A stretch of DNA of 64,000 bases, from contig NZ_CP076718.1 in NCBI RefSeq assembly GCF_011682235.2, forward strand, positions 430,469 to 494,468. Direction: 5' to 3'. Below are positions 1 to 13,100 of the stretch, one piece after another. Position 1 is the first letter of the stretch, and every line of letters begins with the position of its first letter. The position numbers were made by a program, and so were the translations under genes. The stretch comes from Rhodocaloribacter litoris. Its GTDB lineage: Bacteria > Bacteroidota > Rhodothermia > Rhodothermales > ISCAR-4553. A model generated the notes under the pieces. The model worked only from the letters and a program-made list of their open reading frames with translations, searched no databases and had not been told where the DNA came from.

Positions 1-1271
1 AGATCCAGATGCAACGAGCGGGGTACGATGGGGAACGGCGTGCCCATGACCGAGCGGACCGGCTCCTCCCGGGCGGCCGGGTTTTCGATCAGCCGGTTCA
101 GCAGGCCGCTCTCCGTGATGCTGCCGACGACCTCGCGCCCCGCGATCACCGGCAACTGGGAGATGCCGTGCTCGTTCATCAGCCGGATGGCCTCGGCCAG
201 CGTGTCGTCCGGCGATACGGAGATCACCCCGCGCTTTTGGGGGCGGGAGGCGAGGATCTGCTCGACGGTCAGTTCCGGCTGGCCCGGCAGAAAGCCGTGG
301 TTCCGCATCCAGTTGTCGTTGTACGTCTTCGAGAGGTAGCGGAAGCCGGCATCCGGCAGGATCACCACAACCACGTCCTGCGCCGAGAGCGTCTCCCGGT
401 GTGTGTGCAGCCACTGCAGCGCCCCGGCCATCGCCAGGCCAGAGGACTGCCCGACGAAGAGCCCCTCCTCGCGGGCCAGCCGCCGGGTCATGAGCATGGC
501 GTCCTTGTCCGAGACGCGAACGTAGTCGTCAACCAGGCCGAAATCCATGTTGCCGGCGAGGATGTCCTCGCCGACGCCCTCGGTGAGATAGGGATAGATC
601 TCGTTCTCGTCGAAAACGCCCTCGTGGAAATACTTGTAATAGACCGAGCCGTAGGGATCGACCCCGACGACCTTCACCCCCGGTTTCTGTTCCTTGAGAT
701 AACGGGCGGTGCCCGAGATCGTCCCGCCGGTGCCGGCCCCGGCGATCAGGTGGGTAACACGTCCCTCGGTATCCTCCCAGATCTCCGGTCCGGTACTCCG
801 GTAATGCGCTTCGGTATTGGCGGGGTTGTCATACTGGTTCAGATAGACCGCGTTGGGGATCTCCTCGGCCAGACGCCGCGCCACCGAATAGTACGAGCGC
901 GGGTCCTCCGGGGCCACGTTCGTCGGGCAGACGATGACCTCGGCGCCGAGGGCCCGGAGCACGTCGAGCTTCTCCTGGCTCTGCTTGTCGGTGGTGGTAA
1001 AGATGCAGCGGTATCCCCGGGCGATGGCGGCCAGGGCCACGCCGGCGCCCGTGTTGCCGCTGGTGCCCTCGATGATCGTGCCGCCGGGCTTGAGCCGTCC
1101 CTCCCGCTCGGCCGCCTCGATCATGCTGATCCCGATGCGGTCCTTGACCGAGCCGCAGGGGTTGAAGAACTCGACCTTCGCCAGCACGAGGCAGGGCAGG
1201 CCCGTCGCCAGCCGGTTGATCTTGACCAGCGGCGTCCTGCCGATGGTACCCAGGATGTTCTCGTGCCACAT
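1..1271 (-). CDS. Cystathionine beta-synthase (PLP enzyme with C-terminal CBS domains), 3' end outside window
   Basis: Reads leftward from an ATG at 1271 and runs off the window, giving 423 codons without a stop. The PLP fold is complete: the Schiff-base lysine lies in SVKDRIG (about residue 42), the substrate-binding loop is GTSGNTG and the phosphate loop is GAGTGGTISG. From about residue 340 a tandem CBS domain follows (SVSPDDTLAEAIRLM, then SITESGLLNRLIENP). CBS domains on this fold mark cystathionine beta-synthase, which condenses serine or O-acetylserine with homocysteine in transsulfuration, rather than plain cysteine synthase, which lacks them. The exact substrate is inferred. It is divergent from the hybrid kinase; the 175 bases between their starts must hold both promoters. 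Confidence 0.88.
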   Translation of the reverse strand, partial: MWHENILGTIGRTPLVKINRLATGLPCLVLAKVEFFNPCGSVKDRIGISMIEAAEREGRLKPGGTIIEGTSGNTGAGVALAAIARGYRCIFTTTDKQSQEKLDVLRALGAEVIVCPTNVAPEDPRSYYSVARRLAEEIPNAVYLNQYDNPANTEAHYRSTGPEIWEDTEGRVTHLIAGAGTGGTISGTARYLKEQKPGVKVVGVDPYGSVYYKYFHEGVFDENEIYPYLTEGVGEDILAGNMDFGLVDDYVRVSDKDAMLMTRRLAREEGLFVGQSSGLAMAGALQWLHTHRETLSAQDVVVVILPDAGFRYLSKTYNDNWMRNHGFLPGQPELTVEQILASRPQKRGVISVSPDDTLAEAIRLMNEHGISQLPVIAGREVVGSITESGLLNRLIENPAAREEPVRSVMGTPFPIVPRSLHLD

Positions 1272-1446
1272 CACGAACTACCGGAATTTGTGGTATATTG
1301 CGGTGTGCCTCCACACAGGCGGGCCGGCGCCCCAAGATACGAGCCCGCTTTCCGGAAGGCCACCGCACCGGAGCGTATTCAAGAGGGATACACTTTCGGC
1401 CGGAGCCCCAGTTCCGGCCCCCCTGCCCGCGATCTCGTTCCTCCAG

Positions 1447-2907
1447 ATGCCGGACGAAGCCTTACCGCCCGTTGAACCCGAACTCCTCGTGGCCACCTTC
1501 AGCCCGCAGGGGACCCTGCTGTACCGCAACGAAGCCTGGATCAATACCTTCGGCGACACAAACCCGCCGTGGGAACGGCTCTCGCAGGAAGACGGGGACC
1601 TGGCCACCCGGTACGTCGGGGAGGCCGCCGGGGGCCTGCTGGTGACCAACCAGCTTTTCTTCGTCCACACGCCGGCACGGGAGGAGCCCCTGCCGGCCCT
1701 GCTCCACTTCCTCCCGGTCTTCCGGGACTGGGCCGCCATGGCCCGGTCGGTTCAGGCCGTCATGGTCACGGGCGAAATGCTCACCGCGCCCGGTTCGTGG
1801 ATGGCCAGCCAGACCCTCCGGCACCGGATGGAAACGCTCGGCCGCATGACGATGGGCATCGCCCACGACTTCAACAACCTCCTGAGCAGCATCCTGGGCC
1901 ACCTGGAGCTGCTCAAGTCGGCCTGGCCGGGCGAGGCCCCCGCCTACCTGATGGACGAGCACCTGCACCCCGTCGAGCAGGCCGCGCTCGACGGGGCGGC
2001 GCTGGTGCGCAAGATCCAGCAGTACATCCGCCAGGAGAAAGAGGCGACCTTCGAGCCGGTCGACCTGCCGACCCTGATCCGGGACGTGGCGATGCTGACC
2101 AAACCGTACTGGTACAACGAACCCCGGCTCCAGGGCATCGCCATCGACCTCGAACTCGACCTCGACCCGGTGCCCCCCATCATGGGGCTGGCCGCCGAAC
2201 TGCGCGACGTCTTCGTCAACCTCATCCTCAACGCCGTGCAGGCCATGCCGCAGGGCGGGCACATCACCATCCGGACGCGGCACGAGCCCGAGCGGGGCGT
2301 CGTGGTCCACCTGGCCGACACCGGCACCGGCATCCCCGAGCGGATCCAGGCCCGCATCTTCGAACCCCTCTTCACCACGAAGGGCCAGCGCGGCACCGGG
2401 ATGGGCCTGGCCGTCTGCTACGGCATCGTGCAGGAGCACGACGGCTCGATCGAGGTGCAATCCCGGCTCGGGCAGGGGACGGTCTTCATCCTCACCTTCC
2501 CGCCGGCCCACATGAAGGTCCTCCCCCCACCTTCCGGCGAACCTCCACCTCCACAACGACGCGCGCGCATCCTGATCGTCGACGACGAGCCGGGCGTCCG
2601 CACCGTCCTCGCGAAGCTGCTGGCCCTGAAAGGGCACGAGGCCCGGGTTGCCGGCTCGGGCTCCGAGGCCCTGGCCCTGGCCGAACGGGAACCCTTCGAC
2701 CTGGTCATCACGGACCAGGGCATGCCCGAGATGAACGGCCGCCAGCTCGCCCGGGCCCTGCGCCGCCGCTTCCCCGACCTCCCCGTCCTGCTCCTGACCG
2801 GCGACACCGACGCCGGCGAAGCCGACGAGAGCGTCAGCGCCGTCCATGCCAAACCCTTCCGCATCGACCAGCTGAACTCCCTCATCCAGGCCCTGCTCGC
2901 GTCCTGA
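1447..2907 (+). CDS. Soluble hybrid histidine kinase (PAS-like, HisKA, HATPase, receiver)
   Basis: A 486-residue two-component hybrid kinase. The N-terminal ~110 residues look like a PAS sensor (VATFSPQGTLLYRNEAW). HisKA follows with phospho-acceptor His140 in GIAHDFNNLL, then an HATPase domain with N box (NLILNAVQAM), G1 (DTGTGIP) and G2 (GTGMGLA), and a C-terminal receiver with acidic DDE and phospho-Asp423 in DLVITDQGMPEMNG. No membrane helix is visible, so it should sense a cytoplasmic signal. It resembles the NtrB-like PAS/HisKA/receiver kinases common in Bacteroidota. I chose ATG 1447 because the frame upstream overlaps the divergent gene and looks non-coding. No response regulator is encoded next to it; the receiver may relay to a distant partner. 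Confidence 0.85.
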   Translation: MPDEALPPVEPELLVATFSPQGTLLYRNEAWINTFGDTNPPWERLSQEDGDLATRYVGEAAGGLLVTNQLFFVHTPAREEPLPALLHFLPVFRDWAAMARSVQAVMVTGEMLTAPGSWMASQTLRHRMETLGRMTMGIAHDFNNLLSSILGHLELLKSAWPGEAPAYLMDEHLHPVEQAALDGAALVRKIQQYIRQEKEATFEPVDLPTLIRDVAMLTKPYWYNEPRLQGIAIDLELDLDPVPPIMGLAAELRDVFVNLILNAVQAMPQGGHITIRTRHEPERGVVVHLADTGTGIPERIQARIFEPLFTTKGQRGTGMGLAVCYGIVQEHDGSIEVQSRLGQGTVFILTFPPAHMKVLPPPSGEPPPPQRRARILIVDDEPGVRTVLAKLLALKGHEARVAGSGSEALALAEREPFDLVITDQGMPEMNGRQLARALRRRFPDLPVLLLTGDTDAGEADESVSAVHAKPFRIDQLNSLIQALLAS

Positions 2908-3084
2908 CATCCTCCTCCGGCCGGCTGCCGGTCCTGCACGACGCCCGCCACTTTGGCAGCACCCGGGCTTTGGCCTGGTTTTTGAACCCCCTCTCAGGCC
3001 AATCCAGACCCTCCTTTGCATACACGAAGGCACACCGGGCACCGGCAGACCGGCGCCCACAAACTGCCGAAAATACAGCCTGTT

Positions 3085-5601
3085 ATGATGGATCCGATCA
3101 CCTTCTGGCTTATAGACGACGAAGACTCAGAGCAGAGCATCCCGTTGCCCACACCGGACGAGGAAAAGGCCATGAGCACGTCCGAGCTTCCGGAGGTGCT
3201 GCCGATCCTGACGTTGCGCAACACCGTGCTCTTCCCCGGCGTGGTGCTGCCCATCACGGTGGGACGGGACGCCTCGCTCAAACTGGTCCGGGACGCCTTC
3301 AACAGCGACCGGCAGATCGGCGTCGTGGCCCAGATCAGCAGCGACGTCGAAAACCCCTCCCCGCAAGACCTCTACACCGTCGGAACCGTCGCCACCATCC
3401 TGAAACTCATCAAGATGCCCGACGGCACCAAGTCCATCGTGATTCAGGGCAAGCGACGCTTCCGGGTGGATGAGTACGTGCAGCAGGAGCCCTACTTCAA
3501 GGCCCGCGTCTCGCCCATTCCCGAAGACGAAGACGTCGATCCGATCGAGCTGCATGCGCGGATCCGCTCGATCAAGGAACTCGCCATCCAGATCGTCAAC
3601 CTTTCGCCCAACCTGCCCAGCGAGGCGGCCTATGCGATCCAGAACATCGAGTCCCCGACGTTCCTGATCCACTTCATCGCCTCGAACCTCCAGATCGACG
3701 TCGAGGAAAAGCAGAAGCTGCTCGAGACCGTCTCGATCCTGGAGCGGGCGGACCTGGTGATGGGCTTCCTGACCCACGAGTTGCAGGTGCTCCAGCTCTC
3801 CGAAGAGATCCGCTCGCGCGTCCGGAGCGACGTCGACCAGCAGCAGCGTGAGTACCTGCTGCGCCAGCAGATGAAAGCCATCCAGGAGGAACTCGGGGAG
3901 ACCGACGCCACCGCGGCCGAGATCGCCGAACTGCGCCGGCGAGCCGAGGAAAAGGACCTCCCCGAGCACGTCCGCAAAACCCTGGAGAAGGAGCTCGAGA
4001 AGCTCTCGCGCTCGAACCCGGCTTCGCCGGACTACGCCGTCACGCGCAACTACATCGACTGGATCCTCGACCTGCCCTGGAAAGAACACTCGGAGGATCA
4101 CCTGGACCTGAAGCGGGCCCGGGAGATCCTGGACGAGGACCATTACGGCCTCGAACGGGTCAAGGACCGGATCCTCGAATACCTGGCGGTCCTCAAGCTC
4201 AAGGGGGACATGAAGGCCCCCATCCTGTGCTTCTACGGCCCGCCCGGCGTCGGGAAGACCAGCCTGGGCAAGAGCATCGCCCGGGCTCTGGGCCGCCGGT
4301 TCGTCCGCATGAGCCTGGGCGGCGTGCGGGACGAAGCCGAGATCCGGGGCCATCGCCGGACGTACGTCGGAGCCCTCCCCGGCCGGATCATCCAGGGCAT
4401 GAAGAAGGCCGGCACCATCAACCCGGTCATGATGCTCGACGAGGTCGACAAGCTCGGCGCCGACTTCCGGGGGGACCCCTCCAGTGCCCTGCTCGAAGTG
4501 CTCGACCCCGAGCAGAACTATGCCTTCAACGACCACTACCTCGAGCTCGACTATGACCTGTCGAAGGTGCTCTTCATCGCCACGGCGAACTACATCGAGA
4601 TGATCCCCGCCCCGTTGCGGGACCGCATGGAGATGATCGAGATCACCGGCTACACGCCGGAGGAGAAGCTCGAGATCGCCAAACGGCACCTGTTGCCCCG
4701 CCAGATCGAGCGGCACGGCCTGAAACCGGAGCAGCTCCGGGTCACCGACGAGGCCATCCGCCTGATCATCGAGGGCTACACGCGCGAGTCCGGCGTGCGC
4801 CAGCTCGAGCGCAACCTGGGCGCCATCGCCCGCGGCGTGGCCAAACGGATCGCGCTGGAGGAGATCACCGAGGCCGTCGTGGACCGGGACGACGTGGAGA
4901 CCTACCTGCGGGCCCGCAAGTACTTCTCCGAGGTCGCCCAGCGCACCGAGGTGCCGGGCGTGGCCACCGGCCTGGCCTGGACCCCCACCGGCGGCGACAT
5001 CCTCTTCATCGAGGCGTCCGTCTCGCGCGGCAGCGGCAAGATGATCCTGACCGGCCAGCTCGGCGACGTGATGAAAGAGTCGGCGCAGGCGGCCCTCTCG
5101 TGGGTGAAGGCGCATGCCACCGAGCTGGGCATCCCGCTCGAAGCCTTCCGGCAGTGGGACCTGCACGTGCACGTGCCGGCCGGAGCCGTGCCGAAAGACG
5201 GCCCCTCCGCCGGGGTAGCCCTGCTCTCGGCGCTGGTCTCCATCTACACCCAGCGGCGCGTCCGGCACACCGTCGCCATGACGGGCGAGATCACGCTGCG
5301 CGGGATGGTGCTGCCCGTCGGCGGCATCAAGGAGAAGGTGCTGGCTGCCAAACGGGCCGGCATCGAAACGGTCCTCCTCCCCGAAAAGAACCGGAAGGAC
5401 GTGGCCGAGATCAAGCCCGAGGCCCTCGAAGGCCTGCAGATCGTCTACGTGAACCGCGTCGAGGAGGTGCTCGAACACGTCCTCGAACCGAACCCGGTCA
5501 AAGACCCGCAGGCCTTCTTCGCCGTCCCCGAGGACGCGCCCCGGCCGGTTGAAGAAACCACCAACGGCGCCCGGATCGTGGAAACCCCCGCGGAAGGCTG
5601 A
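3085..5601 (+). CDS. lon: ATP-dependent Lon protease
   Basis: 838 residues, normal for LonA. An N-terminal LON substrate-binding domain ([19 protein letters not shown]) is followed by a coiled-coil region, an AAA+ module with Walker A GPPGVGKT (residues 385-392) and Walker [10 protein letters not shown], and a C-terminal serine protease domain. The catalytic dyad is Ser708 in KDGPSAG and Lys751 in GGIKEK, with the same 43-residue spacing as E. coli Lon. It degrades misfolded and regulatory proteins in the cytoplasm. ATG codons at 3085 and 3088 begin an acidic N-terminal extension; Met at 3172 is an alternative start that still keeps the LON domain. A strong terminator follows, so it is the last gene of its transcript. 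Confidence 0.97.
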   Translation: MMDPITFWLIDDEDSEQSIPLPTPDEEKAMSTSELPEVLPILTLRNTVLFPGVVLPITVGRDASLKLVRDAFNSDRQIGVVAQISSDVENPSPQDLYTVGTVATILKLIKMPDGTKSIVIQGKRRFRVDEYVQQEPYFKARVSPIPEDEDVDPIELHARIRSIKELAIQIVNLSPNLPSEAAYAIQNIESPTFLIHFIASNLQIDVEEKQKLLETVSILERADLVMGFLTHELQVLQLSEEIRSRVRSDVDQQQREYLLRQQMKAIQEELGETDATAAEIAELRRRAEEKDLPEHVRKTLEKELEKLSRSNPASPDYAVTRNYIDWILDLPWKEHSEDHLDLKRAREILDEDHYGLERVKDRILEYLAVLKLKGDMKAPILCFYGPPGVGKTSLGKSIARALGRRFVRMSLGGVRDEAEIRGHRRTYVGALPGRIIQGMKKAGTINPVMMLDEVDKLGADFRGDPSSALLEVLDPEQNYAFNDHYLELDYDLSKVLFIATANYIEMIPAPLRDRMEMIEITGYTPEEKLEIAKRHLLPRQIERHGLKPEQLRVTDEAIRLIIEGYTRESGVRQLERNLGAIARGVAKRIALEEITEAVVDRDDVETYLRARKYFSEVAQRTEVPGVATGLAWTPTGGDILFIEASVSRGSGKMILTGQLGDVMKESAQAALSWVKAHATELGIPLEAFRQWDLHVHVPAGAVPKDGPSAGVALLSALVSIYTQRRVRHTVAMTGEITLRGMVLPVGGIKEKVLAAKRAGIETVLLPEKNRKDVAEIKPEALEGLQIVYVNRVEEVLEHVLEPNPVKDPQAFFAVPEDAPRPVEETTNGARIVETPAEG

Positions 5602-5622
5602 CGCCGAATCGAGCAGACCAGC

Positions 5623-5655
5623 AAGGGCCGTCTTCCCGGTGGAGACGGCCCTTTT
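5623..5655 (+). terminator. Rho-independent terminator of lon
   Basis: A perfect 11-bp stem (5623-5633 with 5643-5653), a 9-nt loop and a run of T directly after the 3' arm, 21 bases past the lon stop codon. Confidence 0.9.
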
Positions 5656-5686
5656 CCGTCTTCAGGCGCTGCCGGCGGCAAAGGTC

Positions 5687-5920
5687 TCACCGGCGCGGCC
5701 GCTCCTCCCGATACTCTTCCAGAATCTTGGCCTCCTCGATGTCCGGGTCGAGCCCCTGCCGGAAGGCACGCTCCGCCTCCACCACGACGTCCGCCGCCCG
5801 GTCCAGGACGGCCTCGACGGCATTGCCCAGCAACCGGACGGCAAAGCCCCCCAGCCAGACGGCCTTGCCCAGCGCGTTGAGGCGTTCAAACTCGATCAGC
5901 CTGTCGTCGGAATCCGCCAT
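5687..5920 (-). CDS. Small protein of unknown function (77 aa)
   Basis: I do not recognise a family. The protein starts MADSDDRLIEFERLN, has one moderately hydrophobic segment (ALGKAVWLGGFAVRLLG), and then a charged helical tail rich in Glu and Arg (VVVEAERAFRQGLDPDIEE). It lies 11 bases downstream of another small gene on the same strand, and both are likely co-transcribed. The frame can be read further upstream, but that part overlaps the neighbour and rsgA, so the ATG at 5920 is preferred. The segment is too weak to call a membrane helix. The composition (long amphipathic helices) looks like a real protein, but support is only from coding character. Confidence 0.6.
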   Translation of the reverse strand: MADSDDRLIEFERLNALGKAVWLGGFAVRLLGNAVEAVLDRAADVVVEAERAFRQGLDPDIEEAKILEEYREERPRR

Positions 5921-5931
5921 GCCCGCCGCCG

Positions 5932-6225
5932 TCAGTTTGCCCGATCGTCCTCTCCGGAGGTTTTCTTCCCCTTCGCCGTCGTCCGGGAGGCCCGCCGGCG
6001 CGCCGTCTGGCCGGGCGTTTCGGCCTCGCCCGCCTCGCGGCTGCCGGTCTGGCACAGCGCGTCGAGCAGGCCGGCGAGGGCCAGCCCGGCCTGTTCCAGC
6101 CCGCGACCGATCGTGGCGGCGGCGGCCTCGATGAGAAACAGGGCCCGGTCCTCCAGCTTCAACTCGTCGAAGGCCGCGCGGGCCTGGCGGTAGGCGTCCT
6201 GCTGCGTCTGCTCTCTCTCCGTCAT
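5932..6225 (-). CDS. Small helical protein with basic tail (97 aa)
   Basis: No recognised family. Residues 1-60 form predicted amphipathic helices (AFDELKLEDRALFLIEAAA, then an Ala/Leu/Gly-rich stretch), reminiscent of phasin-like helical proteins but without a signature. Residues 65-97 are a disordered, Lys/Arg/Thr-rich tail (RRRASRTTAKGKKTS), the kind of tail seen in histone-like or nucleic-acid-associated proteins; both comparisons are inference. It is divergent from rsgA (134 bases between starts) and precedes the 77-aa gene by 11 bases, forming a two-gene operon. Confidence 0.6.
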   Translation of the reverse strand: MTEREQTQQDAYRQARAAFDELKLEDRALFLIEAAAATIGRGLEQAGLALAGLLDALCQTGSREAGEAETPGQTARRRASRTTAKGKKTSGEDDRAN

Positions 6226-6359
6226 GTCGTTTCGGGCCTGCGGCGCCCGGGGCTGCTTTGGATGTACGGTCGATTTGCCGTAGACTGTAGACGAGACCGG
6301 AGAGACCAGGTTTCATCCCCGGGTCCGCTCCGGCGCCCGTCGTACCGTCCCCATCGCCC

Positions 6360-7349
6360 ATGTCCGACCCCCTGGCTCCGCCTCCCGGATCCCCTGCCGA
6401 CACCGCGGCGACCTTCCTCGAAGGGCTCGTCATCCGCGCCACGGGCAGCTGGTACGACGTGCAGGCGGGCGAGCAGGTCATTCCGTCGAAGGTCCGCGGC
6501 CGGTTTCGGCTCGAAGAGAGCGAGACCACGAGCCCCGTCGTCGTCGGCGACCGGGTGACGATCCGCCTCAACGAGGACGGGACCGGGCTCATCACCGAGA
6601 TCCACCCCCGGCGTAACGAGCTCAAGCGCCGGGCCGCCGGCCGCCGCGTCGGCCTGGTACACGTCCTCGCCGCCAACATCGACGCGGCGTGGGTCGTCCA
6701 GTCGATCCGCCTGCCGAAGATCAACCCGGGCTTCATCGACCGCTTCCTGGTGATGGCCGAACGGGACGAGTTGCCCGCCGGGATCGTTTTCAACAAGCTC
6801 GACCTGATGAAGCCGGCCGACCGGGACGCGGTGTTTTTCCTGCGCGACCTGTATGCCGGGCTGGGCTATCCGGTCCTGATGACGAGCGTGAAGACGGGCG
6901 AAGGCCTCGACGCGTTTGCCGCCGCCCTCCGGGGGCGGGTCAGCGTCGTGGCCGGTCCCTCCGGCGTGGGCAAGTCCTCTCTCCTCAATGCCGTGGAACC
7001 CGGTCTCAACCTCCGCATCGGCGAGGTGAGCCGGAAAACGAAGAAAGGGCGCCACACGACCACCTATGCCGCCCTCTACCCGCTCTCCTCCGGCGGCTTC
7101 GTCGTGGACACGCCGGGCCTCCGGGAGTTCGGGCTGGTGGACCTCGAACCCGCCGAGCTCGGGCACTACTTCGTCGAGTTCCGGCCTTTTCTGCCCGCGT
7201 GCCACTTCCCCGACTGCACGCACGATCACGAGCCGGGCTGTGCGGTCAAGGAGGCCGTCGCACGCGACGAGATCACGCCGGAACGGTACGAGAGCTACCT
7301 CAACATCCTGTACTCGCTCCACCTGGGCGAAAAGGACGTGGGGCGTTGA
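6360..7349 (+). CDS. rsgA: Ribosome small-subunit-dependent GTPase RsgA
   Basis: 329 residues with the three-part RsgA layout: an N-terminal OB fold (about 15-75), a circularly permuted GTPase with G4 NKLD at 145-148 placed before G1 GPSGVGKSS at 199-207 and G3 DTPGL, and a C-terminal zinc knuckle (Cys281, Cys286, His288 and Cys294 in CHFPDCTHDHEPGC). RsgA checks late 30S subunit maturation and helps release assembly factors. It faces topA tail to tail with a 28-base gap. The N-terminal ~18 residues are Pro/Ala-rich and poorly conserved by nature. Confidence 0.96.
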   Translation: MSDPLAPPPGSPADTAATFLEGLVIRATGSWYDVQAGEQVIPSKVRGRFRLEESETTSPVVVGDRVTIRLNEDGTGLITEIHPRRNELKRRAAGRRVGLVHVLAANIDAAWVVQSIRLPKINPGFIDRFLVMAERDELPAGIVFNKLDLMKPADRDAVFFLRDLYAGLGYPVLMTSVKTGEGLDAFAAALRGRVSVVAGPSGVGKSSLLNAVEPGLNLRIGEVSRKTKKGRHTTTYAALYPLSSGGFVVDTPGLREFGLVDLEPAELGHYFVEFRPFLPACHFPDCTHDHEPGCAVKEAVARDEITPERYESYLNILYSLHLGEKDVGR

Positions 7350-7377
7350 AGACCGGGCGGCGCGCACGGGAGACGCG

Positions 7378-9957
7378 TCAGGCCCGGCGGCTCCGGCGCT
7401 TTTTCCCTTTCCCCTTCGAGGCAGCCCGTTCTTCGAGGAGCCGGAGGGCTTCCTCCATCGTCAGCGCCTCGGGATCGAGACCGTCCGGAAGGGAAGCGTT
7501 CAGGCGCTGGTGTTTCACATAGGGCCCGTACCGGCCGTTCCAGACCGTCACCGGCTCGCCCGTTTCCGGGTGCGGCCCCAGCTCACGCAGCGGCTTGTTC
7601 TTCGCTTCCTTCCGGGCGATGAGTTCGAGCGCCCGGTCCAGGTCGACGGTGAGGACGTCGTCGTCGCCCGTGAGGGAGGCGAACGTCTTGCCGTGCTGCA
7701 CGTAGGGCCCGTACCGGCCGATGTTGGCCACGACCGGCTGGCCGGTCTCGGGATGGGCACCCAGGGTACGGGGTAACCGGAGCAACTCGACGGCCACGGC
7801 AAGGGTCACTTCCTCCGGGGCCAGTCCTTTCGGCAGCGAGACGCGCTTCGGCCCGCCGGGCTCGTCGTTCTCACCGAGCTGCACGTAGGGCCCGTAGGGT
7901 CCTTCCTTGAGGAAGACGGGGCGTCGCGTTTCGGGATGGAGGCCCAGGAGCCCGTCGTCCTGGCTGCTGGCTTTCCGGATGAGCTCGGCGAGGGTTTCCT
8001 CGGTCACGTCGCCGGGCACGAGGTCGTCCGGAAGCGAGGCGGTGACCCGCTCGTCGCCGTCCTCGTACTCGACGTACGGCCCGTAGCGCCCGACGCGTAC
8101 CTTGTAGGGTCCCCATTGCGGGAAGTGGATGGTGGCCACCTGCCGGGCGTCGATGGTGTCGAGCCCCTTCTCCACACGCTTTTCGAGGCCGTCCTCCCCC
8201 GAATAGAACTGGCGCAGGTAGGGGACGGGCCGGCGCTGGCCCGAGGCGATGTCGTCGAGGGCCTGTTCCATGCGCGCCGTGAAGCCGACGTCGACGAGGC
8301 GGGCGAACTGGGTCTCGAGCAGGTTGTTCGTGGCGAAGGCGGTGAAGGTGGGCACGAGCTGGTTGCCCTGCCGGCGCACGTAGCCCCGCTCCACGATGGT
8401 GTCGATGATGGTGGCATAGGTGCTGGGACGCCCGATGCCTTCCTTCTCGAGGGTCTTGATGAGGGTGGCCTCGGTATAGCGGGCCGGCGGCTTCGTTTCG
8501 CGCCCCAGGGGTTCGACGCGCCGGCAGGCGGGCCGGTCGCCCTCGCGCAGGTCGGGCAGCGGCTGCTCACGGTCTTCGAGGGCGGCTTCCGGGTCGTCGC
8601 TGCCCTCGACGTAGGCGCGGAAGAAGCCGGGGAACAGGATGGTCTTGCCCGAAGCGCGGAACGTGGCGCGCTCCTCCCCTTCGCCCGCCTCGAGCGTGAC
8701 CGTGACCAGGCGCAGCCGGGCGTCCGCCATCTGGGTGGCGACGGTACGCTTCCAGATCAGGTCGTAGAGGGCGCCCTCCGGACCGGTCAGGCCCAGCTCT
8801 TCGGCGGTCTTCATCTCGCGCCCGGCGGGGCGGATGGCCTCATGGGCCTCCTGGGCATTGCGCACCTTGCCCGTGAACTGCCGGGGCGCCGGGCTCAGGT
8901 ATTCCTCGCCGTAGCGCCCGGCGACGGCCCGCCGGGCGGCCTCGACGGCTTCCTGTGAGAGGTTCGTCGAGTCGGTGCGCATGTAGGTGATGTAGCCCTG
9001 CTCGTAGAGGTGCTGCGCCACCTGCATCGTCTTCCGTGCCGAGAAGCCGAGCTTGCGGCTGGCCTCCTGCTGGAGTGTCGAGGTGATGAAGGGGGGGTAG
9101 GGCGAACGTGTCTCGGTGCGGGCGTTGACGTTCGTGACGCGCCAGGGCCCCGACGGCAGCCGCCCGGCCAGGCGACGGGCTTCGGCCTCCTCCAGCAGCA
9201 CGAGGTCGCGTCCCGGCACGAGCCCGTCCTTCAGCCGGCCGGTGTGGTCGTCAAAGTCGCGCCCCGTGGCAATGCGCAGGCCGCGCACGTGCGTCAGCTG
9301 GGCCTCGAACGCCTCGCCCGCCTGCTCCAGGAGCGCCTTCAGTGTCCAGTACGAGGCCGGCACGAAGGCGATGCGCTCCTTCTCGCGATGGACCAGCAGG
9401 CGCACGGCCACGCTCTGCACCCGCCCGGCCGAGAGGCGCGGGGCGATCTTCTTCCAGAGCAGCGGCGAAAGCGTGTAGCCGAAGAGCCGGTCCAGGATGC
9501 GGCGCGTCTCCTGGGCATCGACCAGGTGCTGGTCCATGTCCCGCGTCTTTTCGAGCGCCTCCAGGATGGCCTCGCGGGTGATCTCATGAAAAACCATCCG
9601 GCGGACGGGCACGCGCGGTTTGAGCACCTCGAGCAGGTGCCAGCCGATGGACTCCCCCTCCCGGTCCTCGTCCGTGGCGATGTAGAGCTCGTCCGCCTCT
9701 TTCAGCGCTTCCTTCAACTGGCGGACGACCTTCTTCTTGTCGGGTGGAATGACATAGAGGGGCTGAAAATCATGGGCCACATCCACCCCGAGCCGGGCCC
9801 AGGGCGCCTGCTTGAAACGCTCCGGGATCTCGGCGGCCGAGGCGGGCAGGTCCCGGACGTGCCCCATGCTGGCTTCCACCTCGAACTCGTTGCCGGGCAG
9901 AAAGCGGCGGATGGTACGGGCCTTCGTGGGCGATTCGACGACGACCAGTCGTTTCAT
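7378..9957 (-). CDS. topA: DNA topoisomerase I (type IA)
   Basis: 859 residues. The TOPRIM domain begins at once ([12 protein letters not shown]) and carries the metal-binding ATDEDREGE motif. The active-site tyrosine is Tyr325 in ITYMRTDST, matching Tyr319 of E. coli. After the 67-kDa-type core, the C-terminal part has four GPYV-containing repeats ([33 protein letters not shown]) instead of Cys4 zinc ribbons, and a Lys/Arg-rich end. Such zinc-less repeat tails occur in Bacteroidota and Actinobacteria. It relaxes negative supercoils. ATG 9957 was chosen over one 21 bases upstream because it sits directly before the TOPRIM strand. Confidence 0.96.
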   Translation of the reverse strand: MKRLVVVESPTKARTIRRFLPGNEFEVEASMGHVRDLPASAAEIPERFKQAPWARLGVDVAHDFQPLYVIPPDKKKVVRQLKEALKEADELYIATDEDREGESIGWHLLEVLKPRVPVRRMVFHEITREAILEALEKTRDMDQHLVDAQETRRILDRLFGYTLSPLLWKKIAPRLSAGRVQSVAVRLLVHREKERIAFVPASYWTLKALLEQAGEAFEAQLTHVRGLRIATGRDFDDHTGRLKDGLVPGRDLVLLEEAEARRLAGRLPSGPWRVTNVNARTETRSPYPPFITSTLQQEASRKLGFSARKTMQVAQHLYEQGYITYMRTDSTNLSQEAVEAARRAVAGRYGEEYLSPAPRQFTGKVRNAQEAHEAIRPAGREMKTAEELGLTGPEGALYDLIWKRTVATQMADARLRLVTVTLEAGEGEERATFRASGKTILFPGFFRAYVEGSDDPEAALEDREQPLPDLREGDRPACRRVEPLGRETKPPARYTEATLIKTLEKEGIGRPSTYATIIDTIVERGYVRRQGNQLVPTFTAFATNNLLETQFARLVDVGFTARMEQALDDIASGQRRPVPYLRQFYSGEDGLEKRVEKGLDTIDARQVATIHFPQWGPYKVRVGRYGPYVEYEDGDERVTASLPDDLVPGDVTEETLAELIRKASSQDDGLLGLHPETRRPVFLKEGPYGPYVQLGENDEPGGPKRVSLPKGLAPEEVTLAVAVELLRLPRTLGAHPETGQPVVANIGRYGPYVQHGKTFASLTGDDDVLTVDLDRALELIARKEAKNKPLRELGPHPETGEPVTVWNGRYGPYVKHQRLNASLPDGLDPEALTMEEALRLLEERAASKGKGKKRRSRRA

Positions 9958-10375
9958 GTGCGTATACCTTGAATCCATGATGCCTGCCGGCAGGCGGGCG
10001 ACGCAAGGGCCCCGGCGGCGTTGAAAAGGACGCGTGCCGCGTCCCTGTGCGCAACCCCTGTTTCGGGACGGACCAGGATCGGAAACGAGGGTGACAGGGG
10101 TCCGTCCCGGCAGCCGGGACCCCGCGGAAAAAATCGCTACGGGCGCACTCTCACGCCAGGCCCTGCAGAACGTTCCGGGGGCCTGCAGGCCCCCGGGCCC
10201 GGCTCCCGGCCCGGCGTCCCCAACAAAAAGCGCTTCCGGTCCGGAACTCCCCGCCCCCCACCACCTTTTTTGACCGTAGCATCACACAACCAGCCCACCA
10301 CAACATGTATCTTCCCGGAGTTTAGCGCGTTGCGAACGGCCTTTCCGTTTCACTCAAACACAGGGCACGACGAAC
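9958..10375. other. Divergent topA-ppdK intergenic region with palindromes
   Basis: 418 bases without a supportable gene. It contains a perfect 22-bp palindrome at 10175-10196 centred on CCTGCAGG and an 8-bp inverted repeat with a single-base loop around 10107-10123. An AT-richer stretch at about 10262-10330 with TTTTTTGAC may hold the ppdK promoter, but no convincing -10/-35 pair could be fixed. Confidence 0.6.
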
Positions 10376-13066
<2,691 letters not shown>

Positions 13067-13100
13067 GCCGCCCCGGACGGGGCGCACCCGTCCCCCGAAC

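Noticed and set aside
1462-3060. Long open frames opposite or out of frame with strong genes, for example antisense to the hybrid kinase, lon, topA, ppdK and porU.
   Set aside because: High GC content produces long stop-free frames; their translations are Arg/Pro/Gly-rich and lack motifs, while the opposite strands encode clear proteins.
8004-8570. Extra genes inside topA on either strand.
   Set aside because: They are out-of-frame readings of topA with low-complexity translations.
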